64,000 nucleotides of DNA. Origin: Betaproteobacteria bacterium Ga0077526. GTDB taxonomy: Bacteria > Pseudomonadota > Gammaproteobacteria > Burkholderiales > Ga0077523. The notes below the pieces were generated by a model. The model saw nothing but the letters and a program-made list of their open reading frames with translations, was not told the DNA's origin and ran no database searches. Of the stretch, positions 35,878-45,590 are shown in pieces. The stretch is taken from contig LNDV01000017.1 in NCBI GenBank assembly GCA_001464765.1, positions 23,313 through 87,312 on the forward strand. Reading direction: 5' to 3'. The first letter of the stretch is position 1; every line of letters begins with the position of its first letter. The position numbers and the translations under genes are program-made.

Positions 35878-37008
35878 CTACCAAGCCGCCTCCAGCAACC
35901 CGAGATACTCCTCCACCGTCGGCTTGCGCGGATTGGTTCCGTGGCAATGATCCTTCGGTGCGGCTTCGGCGATGCTCTGCAGCACGCTGCGTGGCACACC
36001 CATCGCCTGAAGGCCCGCAGGCAACCCCAGGCGCCCGTTGAGATCGGCGATTGCCTGAGCGACATCCGCCCCTTTGGGTAGCGCCATCGCGGCAGCGAGG
36101 CGGGACAGCTTGTCGCCCACGTGGCCCGCATTGAAGCGGATCACCGCGGGCAGCAGCACCGCATTCAATGTCCCGTGATGGAGCTTGAGGTCGTGCAGCG
36201 CGCCCAGCGGATGGGACAGCGCATGCACGGCACCGAGCCCCTTCTGGAATGCGAGCGCCCCTTCCATCGCGGCCATCATCATGTTCCAGCGGGCTTCGCG
36301 ATTCTTGCCGTCGCGGGTGGCGGTCTCGATGTGTGCGGAGGCCTTGGCGAGGCCGTCGAGGGCGATCGCCTCGGCGGGCGGATTGATCAGCGGCGAAAGG
36401 AAGGTCTCGATGCAGTGGGCCATGGCGTCCATCCCGGTCGCGGCGGTGAGCATCGGGGGCAGACCCACCGTGAGGTCCGGATCGCAGATCGCGACCTTGG
36501 GCAGGAGATGCGGTGACAGGAAGCCCAGCTTGCGGCCGTCGTTCAGCACGATGACCGACCCACGACCGACTTCGCTGCCGGTGCCGGCTGTCGTGGGAAT
36601 AGCGATGAGCGGCGCAACGGCAGCGGTGATCTTCGCGCCACCGCCTTCCACCGCGGCGTACTGCACGAGCGGGCCGGGGTGCGTGGCCAGCAGGGCGACG
36701 GCTTTGCCGAGATCCAGCGACGAGCCCCCGCCCATCGCGATGATGCCGTCGGCCCCGACCGCGCGGTAGCGCTCGAGGGCAGCGAGGGTCGCGGCCTCGG
36801 TCGGATTGGGCGGCGTGCCGTCGAACACTTCGAAGCCCAGTGAGGCGTCCAGACTCTCCTTCAGGCGGTCGAGCAGTCCGCTCGCACGGATGCCCGCATC
36901 GGTGACGATCAGCGGCCTGCCGATGCCGAGTCTCTTGCACTCCGCGGACACCATGCCGATGGCGCCGAAGTCGAACTGCGCCGTGGTCAGATAGCCGATG
37001 GTTGCCAT
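35878..37008 (-). CDS. iron-containing alcohol dehydrogenase
   Basis: 376 residues of the family III (Fe-ADH) fold. The nucleotide loop GGGSSLDLGKAVALLA and the metal-site region AMAHCIETFLSP, then HALSHPLGALHDLKLHHGTLNAVLLPAV, are present with the expected aspartate and histidines. It interconverts an alcohol and an aldehyde or ketone with NAD(P). It stands alone, convergent with ybdD, and its substrate is unknown. Confidence 0.9.
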   Translation of the reverse strand: MATIGYLTTAQFDFGAIGMVSAECKRLGIGRPLIVTDAGIRASGLLDRLKESLDASLGFEVFDGTPPNPTEAATLAALERYRAVGADGIIAMGGGSSLDLGKAVALLATHPGPLVQYAAVEGGGAKITAAVAPLIAIPTTAGTGSEVGRGSVIVLNDGRKLGFLSPHLLPKVAICDPDLTVGLPPMLTAATGMDAMAHCIETFLSPLINPPAEAIALDGLAKASAHIETATRDGKNREARWNMMMAAMEGALAFQKGLGAVHALSHPLGALHDLKLHHGTLNAVLLPAVIRFNAGHVGDKLSRLAAAMALPKGADVAQAIADLNGRLGLPAGLQAMGVPRSVLQSIAEAAPKDHCHGTNPRKPTVEEYLGLLEAAW

Positions 37009-37096
37009 GCACTCCCCCTGTGTCTTCGTTTGGATGACGGACCGGATGGTCCCATGATCGGATTATCGTCGAAGCACTGCGGCAACCGGAGTCCGG

Positions 37097-37981
37097 TCAG
37101 TCGCGACGACGGTCCTTCTCGATCTCGCGGCGCAACTGTGCGATCTCCTCGCGCAGCGAGCGCACGTCGCGATGCAACTCATGCACGACCGCGCGTTCCT
37201 CCTCCCCGATCATTCGCGCGACCTCGACGCGCAGCTGGCGGATGTCCTCGTGCATCTCCTGCCGCATGCGGCTCTCGTCTTCGCCGATCACCAGCGCCGC
37301 GACGTTGGCGGTGAGCAGGGAGATCGTCGCCACGCCCACGATGACGATGAAGACCGCGAACAGACGTGCAGCCGGTGTCGTCGGCGCGAAATCTCCGTAG
37401 CCGACCGTGGCACCCGTGACGAAAGCGAGCCACAGCCCCTCCGAAAAACTGTGCACGGTCGGCTCCAGCCAGTAGAAGCCGAACCCGGAGGCGATGAGCG
37501 CCACGAAACCGAACGCCAGCAGATATGGCAGCCCGCCCTTGCGAAACAGAAAGCGGCTCGCCGCGAAAGCGCGAGCCAGCAGCATGGCAACCAGCACCAC
37601 GCGCAGCAGCCGGACCAGCGCCACCCATTCGGTCTCTATGCCCGCGACACTTGCCAGACCGAACACGACCACGAGCACGTCCAGCCAGTTGCGGGCGAGA
37701 TAGCGCCCCTTCTGACGGGTGAGGCTGAGCATCCACGCCAACTCGGCCGCGAACGCGACGAGGATGACGATCTCGATGAACGACCCGAGCAGCCGGAAGG
37801 AACGACGCCCCTCGGCAAACTCTTCCAGGTAGAACGCGGGAATGGACAGCAGGGCGATGCCGATCATCACCCAGTGCAGGCGGCGCTCCCAGCGGTACGC
37901 GATATCCCGCTCGCCGGGGGGGACGCCGCCGATACCTAGCCACTGCTTGCCGCGGTGCCCCTCCCCCGAGTGCGTGGACAT
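37097..37981 (-). CDS. voltage-gated-like potassium/ion channel
   Basis: 294 residues from the ATG at 37981. Six hydrophobic segments, an Arg-containing S4-like helix (VALVRLLRVVLVAMLLARAF) and the pore filter TVGYGD are visible. The cytosolic C-terminus (about 235-294) is a heptad-like coiled coil rich in Arg/Glu, suited to tetramer assembly. The long frame upstream is a shadow of pmbA. Likely selective for K+ by its filter. Confidence 0.85.
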   Translation of the reverse strand: MSTHSGEGHRGKQWLGIGGVPPGERDIAYRWERRLHWVMIGIALLSIPAFYLEEFAEGRRSFRLLGSFIEIVILVAFAAELAWMLSLTRQKGRYLARNWLDVLVVVFGLASVAGIETEWVALVRLLRVVLVAMLLARAFAASRFLFRKGGLPYLLAFGFVALIASGFGFYWLEPTVHSFSEGLWLAFVTGATVGYGDFAPTTPAARLFAVFIVIVGVATISLLTANVAALVIGEDESRMRQEMHEDIRQLRVEVARMIGEEERAVVHELHRDVRSLREEIAQLRREIEKDRRRD

Positions 37982-37997
37982 AAGCTCGCCCGTGCGA

Positions 37998-39341
37998 TCA
38001 GTCACCCGCCACCGTGAGTTCGTCCAGCAGGATCGACCCGCACTGCCGTGAGCCGCGCCGAAGGACGTCCGTCCCCGCGGCGACGATGCCCTGGAACATC
38101 GTGCGCATGTTGCCGGCCACGGTGATTTCGTGGACCGGATAGGCGATCTCGCCGCCTTCGACCCAGAATCCGGCGGCGCCGCGCGAGTAGTCGCCCGTGA
38201 CCATGTTGAGACCCTGGCCCAGCATCTCGGTGACGAGCAGGCCGGTGCCCAGCTTGCGCAGGAGTTCCTCGAAGCTCTCGCCCGTGGACTGCAGGATGAG
38301 GTTGTGCGTGCCGCCCGCATTGCCCGTGGACTTCATGCCGAGCTTGCGCGCCGAGTAACTGCCGAGGAAGTAACCGTTCAGCACACCGTTGGTGACGACG
38401 TCGCGGTCTTGCGTGGCAACCCCCTCGTCGTCGAACGCACCGCTCGCAATGCCGCGCGGAATGCTCGCGACGTCGCGGATCGACACGACGGGCGAGAACA
38501 CCGGCTTGCCGAGCGCATCGAGCAGGAACGACGACTTGCGGTACAGGCTGCCACCGCTCACCGCGCCGGCGAAATGCCCGAGCAGCGAAGCGGCGATGGG
38601 CGCCTCGAACAGGACCGGACACTTGGTCGTGGGGATCTTGCGGCCACCCAGCCGGGCGACGCTGCGCCGGCCGGCCTTGCGCCCGACCTCGGCAGCGGCC
38701 TCGAGATCGTCAGCGTGACGGGCGAAGGTGTACCAGTCGTCGCGCTGCATGTCGTCGCCCTTGCCCGCCACCACCGAACACGAGACACTGTGCCGCGTCG
38801 CGGGGAAGCCTTCGAGGAACCCGAGCGAATTGCCGTACACGAACTGCGACGCATGGGTGCCGACCGACCCGCCCTCGGTGTTGCCGATCCGCGGGTCCAC
38901 GCCCAGGGCTGCCGCTTCGCATTCCCGGGCGATCTCGATGGCCTGCTCCACGGAAAGATCCCACGGGTGATACAGGTCGAGATTCGCCGGATTGCGCGCC
39001 AGCAGTTCAGCGTCGGCAAGGCCGGCGCAGTCGTCCTCGGCCGTGTGGGTCGCGATGGAAATCGCGGCGCGTACCGTATCGGCCAGAGCCTTCGGGGACA
39101 GATCCGCGCTCGACGCGTGCCCCCGGCGGGAACCGAGGTACACCGTGACGCCGACGCCCTTGTCGCGGTTGTACTCGATGGTCTCCACTTCGCCCCGCCG
39201 CACCGTGACCGACTGCCCGAAACTCTCGTTCACGTCGACCTCCGCGCTGCTAGCGCCCTGTTCACGGGCGAGACGCAGCACATCGGCAGCGACGGACTTG
39301 AGAGTGGCAAGATCGTACGAAAAGCGGGGGGTATCTTTCAC
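37998..39341 (-). CDS. pmbA: TldD/PmbA family metalloprotease subunit
   Basis: 447 residues from GTG 39341. The PmbA/TldE signatures GVGVTVYLGSRRGHASS, IPTTKCPVLFEAPIAASLLGHF in part, GMKSTGNAGGTHNL, and the C-terminal GLNMVTGDYSRGAAGFWVEGG are clear. With TldD it forms a protease that matures modified peptides and degrades CcdA in E. coli. It is divergent from yjgA, as in E. coli. A GTG at 39395 would add 18 residues with no homology; neither start has a strong ribosome site. Confidence 0.9.
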   Translation of the reverse strand: MKDTPRFSYDLATLKSVAADVLRLAREQGASSAEVDVNESFGQSVTVRRGEVETIEYNRDKGVGVTVYLGSRRGHASSADLSPKALADTVRAAISIATHTAEDDCAGLADAELLARNPANLDLYHPWDLSVEQAIEIARECEAAALGVDPRIGNTEGGSVGTHASQFVYGNSLGFLEGFPATRHSVSCSVVAGKGDDMQRDDWYTFARHADDLEAAAEVGRKAGRRSVARLGGRKIPTTKCPVLFEAPIAASLLGHFAGAVSGGSLYRKSSFLLDALGKPVFSPVVSIRDVASIPRGIASGAFDDEGVATQDRDVVTNGVLNGYFLGSYSARKLGMKSTGNAGGTHNLILQSTGESFEELLRKLGTGLLVTEMLGQGLNMVTGDYSRGAAGFWVEGGEIAYPVHEITVAGNMRTMFQGIVAAGTDVLRRGSRQCGSILLDELTVAGD

Positions 39342-39397
39342 GGAGGAGACTCTAGGATGATGGGGACAGGCAAGTTCTTTATCATAGCAAGCCACTT

Positions 39398-39961
39398 ATG
39401 AATGAAACCGACGATCAGGAGTTCCCCGAAGGGCCGAGCAAGAGCCAGCGCAAACGCGAGTCCACGGCTCTGCAAGACCTGGGCGAAGCGCTGGAGGCCC
39501 TGCCGGCCGACCGGCTTGCGCGGGTCGAGATGCCCGACGCCCTGCGGGACGCCATCCTGGAAGCGCGGCGCATCCGCCAGCACGGCGCCCTGCGCCGGCA
39601 GCGCCAGTACATCGGCAAGCTGATGCGCTCGGTGGACCCGGCCCCTATCCGCGCCCAGCTCGCCGTGTTCGAGGGCCAGTCCCACGCCCACACAGCCTGG
39701 CTGCACCACATCGAGAACCTGCGCGAGCGGCTGCTCTCCGACGAAAATGCGCTGGCCCTGCTGATCGCCGACCACCCCGCCCTCGAAACCCAGCGCTGGC
39801 ACACCATGGTCCGCAACGCTCGAAAGGAGCGCGCCGAGCACAAGGCGCCACGCGCTTTCCGCGAGATCTTCCAGGAGCTGAAGCTCCTCATCCCCGAACC
39901 CAGACAGGACCTCGCCCCGAACGACGAGGCCGACGAAACACAGGAAGACGACCATGAGTGA
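39398..39961 (+). CDS. yjgA: ribosome-associated protein YjgA (DUF615)
   Basis: 187 residues, mostly helical and charged. The opening GPSKSQRKRESTALQDLGE and RQRQYIGKLMR are typical of YjgA, which associates with late 50S ribosome assembly intermediates. Its end overlaps mogA by 8 bases, so the two are co-translated. Confidence 0.92.
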   Translation: MNETDDQEFPEGPSKSQRKRESTALQDLGEALEALPADRLARVEMPDALRDAILEARRIRQHGALRRQRQYIGKLMRSVDPAPIRAQLAVFEGQSHAHTAWLHHIENLRERLLSDENALALLIADHPALETQRWHTMVRNARKERAEHKAPRAFREIFQELKLLIPEPRQDLAPNDEADETQEDDHE

Positions 39962-40544
39962 CGAATCCGTCCGTATCGGCCTGGTGTCGATCAGCGACCG
40001 CGCCTCGGCCGGTGTCTACAAGGACGAAGGCCTGCCTTCGCTGCGCGAATGGCTGGGCCGCGCGATCGAGAACCCCATCGAGTTCGAGGAGCGCCTCATC
40101 CCCGACGAGCAACCGGTCATCGAGACCACGCTGCGCGAGCTGGCCGACACGACGAAGTGCCACCTGATCCTCACCACCGGCGGCACCGGCCCCGCAAAGC
40201 GTGACGTCACGCCCGAGGCCACGCTCGCGGTCGCCGACAAGGTGATGCCCGGCTTCGGCGAACAGATGCGGCAGATCAGCCTCAAGTTCGTGCCCACCGC
40301 CATCCTCTCGCGCCAGGTCGCCGTGATTCGCGCGGGCGCGCTCATCATCAACCTGCCCGGCCAGCCCAAGTCCATTCGCGAGACGCTGGAGGGCCTGCGC
40401 AATGCCGACGGCACATCTGCCGTTCCGGGCATCTTCGCGGCCGTGCCTTACTGCATCGATCTCATCGGCGGACCGTACATCGACACGCGCGAAGACGTGT
40501 GCAAGGCGTTCCGGCCGAAGTCGGCGATCCGCCCGAAGGCCTGA
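39954..40544 (+). CDS. mogA: molybdopterin adenylyltransferase
   Basis: 196 residues. Activates molybdopterin by adenylation before molybdenum insertion. Visible motifs: LVSISDRASAGVYKDEG near the start, LILTTGGTGPAKRDVTPEAT, and NLPGQPKSIRETLEGL. Overlap with yjgA indicates one operon. No molybdoenzyme gene is in the window. Confidence 0.92.
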   Translation: MSDESVRIGLVSISDRASAGVYKDEGLPSLREWLGRAIENPIEFEERLIPDEQPVIETTLRELADTTKCHLILTTGGTGPAKRDVTPEATLAVADKVMPGFGEQMRQISLKFVPTAILSRQVAVIRAGALIINLPGQPKSIRETLEGLRNADGTSAVPGIFAAVPYCIDLIGGPYIDTREDVCKAFRPKSAIRPKA

Positions 40545-40556
40545 GCGAAGCCTGAA

Positions 40557-40575
40557 GCGCGGGCGGCCCCCGCGC
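40557..40575. terminator. hairpin between convergent mogA and sigma factor genes
   Basis: GCGCGGG and CCCGCGC with a 5-base loop sit in the 39-base gap between two convergent stops, so it could serve both directions. There is no T-run on either side. Confidence 0.4.
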
Positions 40576-40583
40576 GACGTCCG

Positions 40584-41810
40584 CTATTGGCTCGGATCGA
40601 GCGTCATCAGGTACGCACGAATCCGGTCGTCCACCGTCAGCCCGAGCGCCCGCTGCAGGGACACTTGCGCGGCTGCGCGATGACCCGCGCGCCGTTCGAG
40701 GTGCGATCTCGCCACCCAGTAAGGCTGGTAGTTGGCAATCAGGTCTTCCTCCACTTCATTCAGTGCCGAAAGACCGGCCGCGGCCCCGCCCACCTCGGCC
40801 AGCGCGACTGCCTGACCGATGCGCGCACCGACACCGCCATGACAGCCGACGAGGGCTTCGTACAGTTGCACGATGCCCTCCCAGGGCGTCTCGCCGGTGA
40901 ACAGCCGCTGACAGTGCGCCGACTGGATCGCAGCTTCCAGTTGAAAGCGTCCCGGCTCTCGCCGGCGGGCCGCTGCCATCAGCGTGCGCTCCCCTTCTTC
41001 CACCAGAGCGCGGTCCCACAGCGCCGTGTCCTGGGCCGCGAGCGGAACGAATCTTCCATCGCGGTCGAACTGGGCAGGCCGCCGCGCCTCGCACAGCAGG
41101 ATCAGGGCCACGAGGCCGAGGGCCTCCGCACTGTCCGGTTCCAGATGCGCCACGAGGCGGGCCAGGTAGAGGGCCTCGGTCGTGAGTTCCGCTGGCGGCA
41201 CCGGAGAGTTCACCGGAGACACGAGACTGGACCCGATCGTGTAAGCCCCATAGATGCCTTCGAGTACCGCGGCTAGACGCTCCGGTCGTTCACTCGCCTC
41301 GGGGATCTCGAAGCGCAGGCCTTCCGTGCGGATCGCAGCCTTCGCGCGCACCAGCCGCTGCGCCATGGCCGACGGCGACACCAGAAACGCGCTCGCGATC
41401 GTCGCCGCGTCGAGCCCCAACACCACCTGCAGCATGAGCGGGGCGTGCATTGCAGGCGGCAGCGCCGGGTGCGCGCACACGAAGAGCAGGCCCAGCCGCT
41501 CATCCGGGAACGCCTCGGCATCGAACGAAGCCGCATCCTGCTCCAGCACGGCGAGCACTTCGGGGGACTGCGTGACCAGGAGATGCCGCCTGCACTGCAA
41601 CAGCGATCGTTTGGCGGCCGTCAGCAGCCAGGCATCGGGTGAGCGGGGCACGCCGGACTGGGGCCAGTGCTCCAGCGCCGCGACGAGGGCATCGGCCATG
41701 GCGTCTTCCGCGGCAGCGACATCGCGCCATCGGAAGGCAAGCCACGCCACGAGCCGGCCGTAGGAGTCGCGGGCGGCGCGCTCGGCGGCCGCCCATTCCG
41801 ATCCGGACAA
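40584..41810 (-). CDS. ECF sigma factor of the YCII/DGPF-linked group (ECF42 type)
   Basis: 408 residues from TTG 41810, which has GAAGGG nine bases upstream. The sigma-2 region (AFRWRDVAAAEDAMADAL) and the region 4 segment (LDAATIASAFLVSPSAMAQRLVRAK) are followed by a long C-terminal TPR-like extension (about 170-400) ending ALGLTVDDRIRAYLM. This extension and the YCII gene directly upstream are the hallmark of ECF42, which lacks a classical anti-sigma factor. The extension is thought to regulate it. Target genes are unknown. Confidence 0.85.
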   Translation of the reverse strand: MSGSEWAAAERAARDSYGRLVAWLAFRWRDVAAAEDAMADALVAALEHWPQSGVPRSPDAWLLTAAKRSLLQCRRHLLVTQSPEVLAVLEQDAASFDAEAFPDERLGLLFVCAHPALPPAMHAPLMLQVVLGLDAATIASAFLVSPSAMAQRLVRAKAAIRTEGLRFEIPEASERPERLAAVLEGIYGAYTIGSSLVSPVNSPVPPAELTTEALYLARLVAHLEPDSAEALGLVALILLCEARRPAQFDRDGRFVPLAAQDTALWDRALVEEGERTLMAAARRREPGRFQLEAAIQSAHCQRLFTGETPWEGIVQLYEALVGCHGGVGARIGQAVALAEVGGAAAGLSALNEVEEDLIANYQPYWVARSHLERRAGHRAAAQVSLQRALGLTVDDRIRAYLMTLDPSQ

Positions 41811-41815
41811 GACGA

Positions 41816-42187
41816 TCAGCCCTTCGCGTCCATGTCGGGCGGCGTCATGCACGGCCGCACTTCGATGCTGCCGGTGCTGGCGCAAGGCGCGCGCGCCGCC
41901 CACTCCAGAGCCTCGTCGACGGTCTCGACGTCGATGATGAAGTAGCCGCCGAGGTGTTCCCGGGTATCAGGGTAAGGGCCGTCCTGGACCTGACGCTTGC
42001 CGTCCCGGATTCGCACGATAGCTGCGGTCTTGGGCGGCAGCAGGCCGTTCCCGCTCACCACCTTGCCGGAAGCCTGGAGGGCGCCGACGTAGGCCATCCA
42101 CGCGCCCCAGTAGGCCTTGGAACCTTCGGGGTCGTTCTCGAGAGCGAAATCGGCGTCGGTCTGACGAAAGCAGAGCATGTAGTGCAT
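41816..42187 (-). CDS. YCII-related DGPF-domain protein
   Basis: 123 residues from the ATG at 42187, preceded by AGGAGA. It contains MHYMLCFRQTDADF, VVSGNGLLPPKTAA, the DGPYPDTREHLGGYFIID motif that names the family, and the terminal CASTGSIEVRP. The dimeric alpha/beta fold is often linked to ECF42 sigma factors, as here, 5 bases upstream of the sigma gene. Function is unproven. Confidence 0.88.
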   Translation of the reverse strand: MHYMLCFRQTDADFALENDPEGSKAYWGAWMAYVGALQASGKVVSGNGLLPPKTAAIVRIRDGKRQVQDGPYPDTREHLGGYFIIDVETVDEALEWAARAPCASTGSIEVRPCMTPPDMDAKG

Positions 42188-42372
42188 GGTCGTTCTCCTG
42201 AGGTCGGGACGGGGCAACTTGCCGCGTCTGATCCATTGATGCGCGAACCGGGCGCCAATCGACATCCCCCCGAAGATTTCGGGATTCAGGCGTCAGTGTA
42301 GGGAACGTCCGTCGCTTTGGCTGGGATGTCCCCGTCCGACGGGTGATAGACGCCGCCACCGGGCGGGCGGCG

Positions 42373-42732
42373 TCAGGCGGTGATCTGACGGTACAGTTTT
42401 TCGGTTTCCGCCGACGGCGGCCGACCCGTTGTCGCGAGGAGTTGGTCCCGGCAGTACGCGTAAGCGCCTTCGGCTGCCGCGATGGCGCCCTCTCCCCGCA
42501 GGCATCGGAGACGGCCGCGGTGGGCCTCCTTGACCTCGGGGTAGATGGCGAGCGCCGCACAATAGTGCGCACCCGCCTCGTGCCAGTTCCCCAGCCCCTC
42601 GAGACAGCGGCCCAGCCCGCGGACGAGATCGAACCAGAGGCCGCGCAAGTGCTCGCGGGCGCCGAGACGCCAGCATTTTCTCGAGGCCACCCGACTGCAC
42701 CCCGAAGCTGCGACACAGAGTGGCGACAGCAA
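42373..42732 (-). pseudogene. C-terminal fragment of a BTAD-type transcriptional activator
   Basis: 119 codons. The last 85 residues resemble the end of a bacterial transcriptional activator domain: WHEAGAHYCAALAIYPEVKEAHRG, then AYCRDQLLATTGRPPSAETEKLYRQI. This is the TPR-like C-terminus of MalT/SARP-style regulators. No N-terminal half is attached, and the first ~35 residues are not family-like. A MalT-like ATPase fragment on the same strand starts 1.2 kb upstream, so both are probably pieces of one broken gene. Confidence 0.6.
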
Positions 42733-42898
42733 CGGCGGCAGGACAGGTCAACGAACTTGCATGCCCAATGGGCTAAACCGGGATGTTGACGCTGCTGCAT
42801 GTGCACGCTAAGTTCTTCGTCAGGTTGGCAGCCGATCCTGCAATTCGTATCCCGGCCGTTCATCCCACAAGACCAATAGCGTTATGGAGACTAGTCTC

Positions 42899-43993
42899 AT
42901 GAATCGACACTTCATCGCGGCGGGCTGCGTCCTATGCTTCTTCCTGCCGACTCAAGCGAACGCCACGATGCGATTCTTGGATCAGTACCCGCCCGGAACA
43001 GACGTGAGCGTCAGGCCACTGAAGCCTTACCAGGAAGGGGACTTCATCCTGACGACCACAACTGCTCTAGCGGCTGTCTTTCGTCCGAGCAGTGACTACA
43101 CCATGGTGGGTCGGTCGAGTAGCTGGTTCGGCTTTGCAGAGGGTACGCTTGCTACCGTTTCGCTCGTCCCTGGGGGCACAACGTTTCGTCTCGACAGTCT
43201 GGTGGTCGGTCCGGTTTCTTTCGGAACCGGCGCACCGGTGACTGTCTCGGTCCTCGGTTTTCAGGAATCAGGCGGCCCTCTGACTCAGACGTTTTCGGCA
43301 CTCACGACCGCGACCTCCGTGTCTCTGGAGTGGACCGGACTCACCCGCGTCGAGTTTTCCGCGGACGCCGATATCGGTCTGGACGATCTCGAGCTGACCG
43401 CCGACCCGCCGGTCGCGTCATCGCCCGGCACAGTGCTGCGGTTCGAGAACTTTACGCAGCCTGAGATTGCTCAAGGGGACGCCGTCAACATCAATCCGGA
43501 CAGGCCTTACCATGAGAGCGGGTACGTCATGACGGTGCTGAACGACAATGCCGCCGTCTTCGACGGAACACACTTCTCCAATATGCTGGGGATACCGTCC
43601 GACTGGTTTGGCTTCGCCCCAGGCAACGTGGTAACGCTGGGTCCCCAGGCAGGGCAAAGCACTTTCTCGCTGGAAAGTGTCGTCACCGGTCCAATCTTGC
43701 TCAATCCATTCCCGAATCAGACTGCGATCACGGATATCACTATCACGGGAACGCTGGAAGACGGCAGGACCTTGTCAGAAACGTTTTCTGGTCTGACCGT
43801 GGCTACCAAGGCCACGCTGGGGTGGACCGGACTCACGAACGTCGAGTTCCGGGGCACCAGCGACTCCGGACTGGACGACATCCACGTCAGCGCTGTGCCC
43901 GAACCGGCGGTCACTTGGTCGCTGGCGGGGGGGCTCGCGCTGATCGGCGCGTGTGCTCACCGTCGCCGCCGTGGCGAAGGCAACCGTCCCTGA
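42899..43993 (+). CDS. PEP-CTERM sorting-domain protein with internal duplication
   Basis: 364 residues from the ATG at 42899, chosen for GGAG nine bases upstream. Signal peptide about 1-23. Two related beta-rich units follow (about 25-170 and 180-325); each has SxWFGFA, a V.GP segment, and ATxxxxxWTGLTxVEF ending GLDD. The C-terminus has VPEPAVTWSLAGGLALIG plus a basic HRRRR stop, the PEP-CTERM tag cut by exosortase for export to the surface or exopolysaccharide matrix. No exosortase gene is in the window. Base composition looks less GC-rich than the neighbours. Confidence 0.85.
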   Translation: MNRHFIAAGCVLCFFLPTQANATMRFLDQYPPGTDVSVRPLKPYQEGDFILTTTTALAAVFRPSSDYTMVGRSSSWFGFAEGTLATVSLVPGGTTFRLDSLVVGPVSFGTGAPVTVSVLGFQESGGPLTQTFSALTTATSVSLEWTGLTRVEFSADADIGLDDLELTADPPVASSPGTVLRFENFTQPEIAQGDAVNINPDRPYHESGYVMTVLNDNAAVFDGTHFSNMLGIPSDWFGFAPGNVVTLGPQAGQSTFSLESVVTGPILLNPFPNQTAITDITITGTLEDGRTLSETFSGLTVATKATLGWTGLTNVEFRGTSDSGLDDIHVSAVPEPAVTWSLAGGLALIGACAHRRRRGEGNRP

Positions 43994-45546
43994 TGCCGAC
44001 GTGCGGAGGTCATGATCGTCGAGCAGATCCGCCTCAAGATGTGCCTCCGACAAAAGGGGACGATAGACTCAAGCTTCGCCATTCCCGCTGGACGTCTTCG
44101 CGTTTCGTGATGAACGTCTGGAGACCGCAGTCGATGCCTTGCAAGGAACTTGGCGTCCAGTTCGCCTTTGGGTTCGGCATCTCTCATCGTCAAGAGCGCT
44201 GAGAATCGCCCCAACCATCGGTCCAATCGCGTCATGTCACCCGTGGAACGATAGGTAATGTCGACCTCGGCAATCGCCGCATTCTCCATGCCCACGACGT
44301 CGTCCATTGCCTCGAAGCCGCGATAGGCCTCCTCCAGCAGATCACGTCCCGGCGATGGAGACGGGCTCGCCGATGCCACCCCCAACCAGAAGAGAAGCCA
44401 AGGGTCGCCGTTGAGCGTCGTTCCGGGAAGCGACTCGATGAGACCCTGCAAGGTCTGGCGACGACCTTGTCGCATCAGGTTTGCGGCTTGCGCCTTGATG
44501 AGTTCCGCAATGTTTTCCCAGGCTCCTTGCTCGAAGAGCAGCTGGAACGCAGCTTCGATCTCACCGGTCGTCTGCAGCAGCGCCCCGACCGAATGAGCGA
44601 TCCTCTGCAGTTCGGCGACGCTCAGCACTTCCCTCGCTTGAATCTTGAGAAACTCGCGGAACAGCGCGTGGGACTGGTAGGTGGTCTGCTCCCCGTAGCG
44701 ACGGTCGATGAAGAGATTGCGTTTCGCGAGCGTCGCCAGCAGTCGGCCTGCTTCCGGATTGCCGGTGATGACCTGCGCTGTCTCCGCGGTGAGCCGCGGC
44801 AGGAAAGCCATCCGAAGGAGCATCTCCTGCGTCTCCCGCGAGGCCGCGTGAAACACCTGCCCCGCGAAGTAGTCGAAGATCGTCTCCAGATTCTCGTGCG
44901 TGTTGCCGGGGCGGATGCCGCCCGTCTGACGCAGGCGTTCCAGCATCAGCACCACGCCCGCGGCCCATCCGGCGGATTGCTCGCGCAGCACGGCCAGCGT
45001 GCTCGCGTCGGGGTTCGCGTCCGCCGCAATCGCGGCGGTCTCCTCCACCGTGAGCTTCAGGTCCTCCCAGCCGATCGCACTCAACCGCTGACTGGCACGC
45101 AGGCGCACCAGTTCACCCGGTGGCTCAATACGACTGACCGAGCACAGCGTTACCCCCTCAGGCAGTTCCTCGGCACCGATGCGCGCGACGGCATGGAACA
45201 GCGCGCGCTCAGGCACGTCCTGGTAGTTGTCGAGCACGACAACGCCCTCCGCCGGGAGCTGGGCGTAGAGCGCCCGGAAGAAACGCCGGGCGAAGCCTTC
45301 CAGATCCGCCGCGAACTCCTCCGTGAACAGCGGCAGCAGCTTGTGTTTCCTGCCCCCGAGTTCTGCAGCGGCCATGCCGAGGTAGTAGAAGAACGTGGCA
45401 GGGTCGGCGTTGCCGGCGCCGGGCGGCCCCGCGATCCAAACCACCGGTCGGGCGCAGGCAGTGTCGAGCGCCGAGAACAGCCTCGGCCGCGACACCAGTC
45501 CGTCAGTCCGGGGGCGGGTGAGCTTGGCGAGTCGGGAGGATGGCAT
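43957..45546 (-). pseudogene. truncated MalT-like ATPase regulator, P-loop region deleted
   Basis: 529 codons from the ATG at 45546. The start LTRPRTDGLVSRPRLFSALD, then VVWIAGPPGAG, is the typical N-terminus of MalT/LuxR-BTAD STAND ATPases. After GPPGAG the expected Lys-Thr-Thr and about 25 further residues are missing; the chain jumps to NADPATFFYYLG, so ATP binding should be lost. The NTPase and helical parts continue to about residue 460 (near 44.16 kb). Beyond that the sequence turns into Arg-rich nonsense and runs into the PEP-CTERM gene on the other strand. The rest of the TPR/BTAD end appears at 42373-42732. Confidence 0.7.
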
Positions 45547-45590
45547 GGCGCGATCCGGTCACGAGGTGCGCGAAGTGTGCTCCGGAAAGG

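Noticed and set aside
42740..44150. insertion sequence carrying the PEP-CTERM gene
   Set aside because: No transposase and no clear terminal inverted repeats were seen around the gene.
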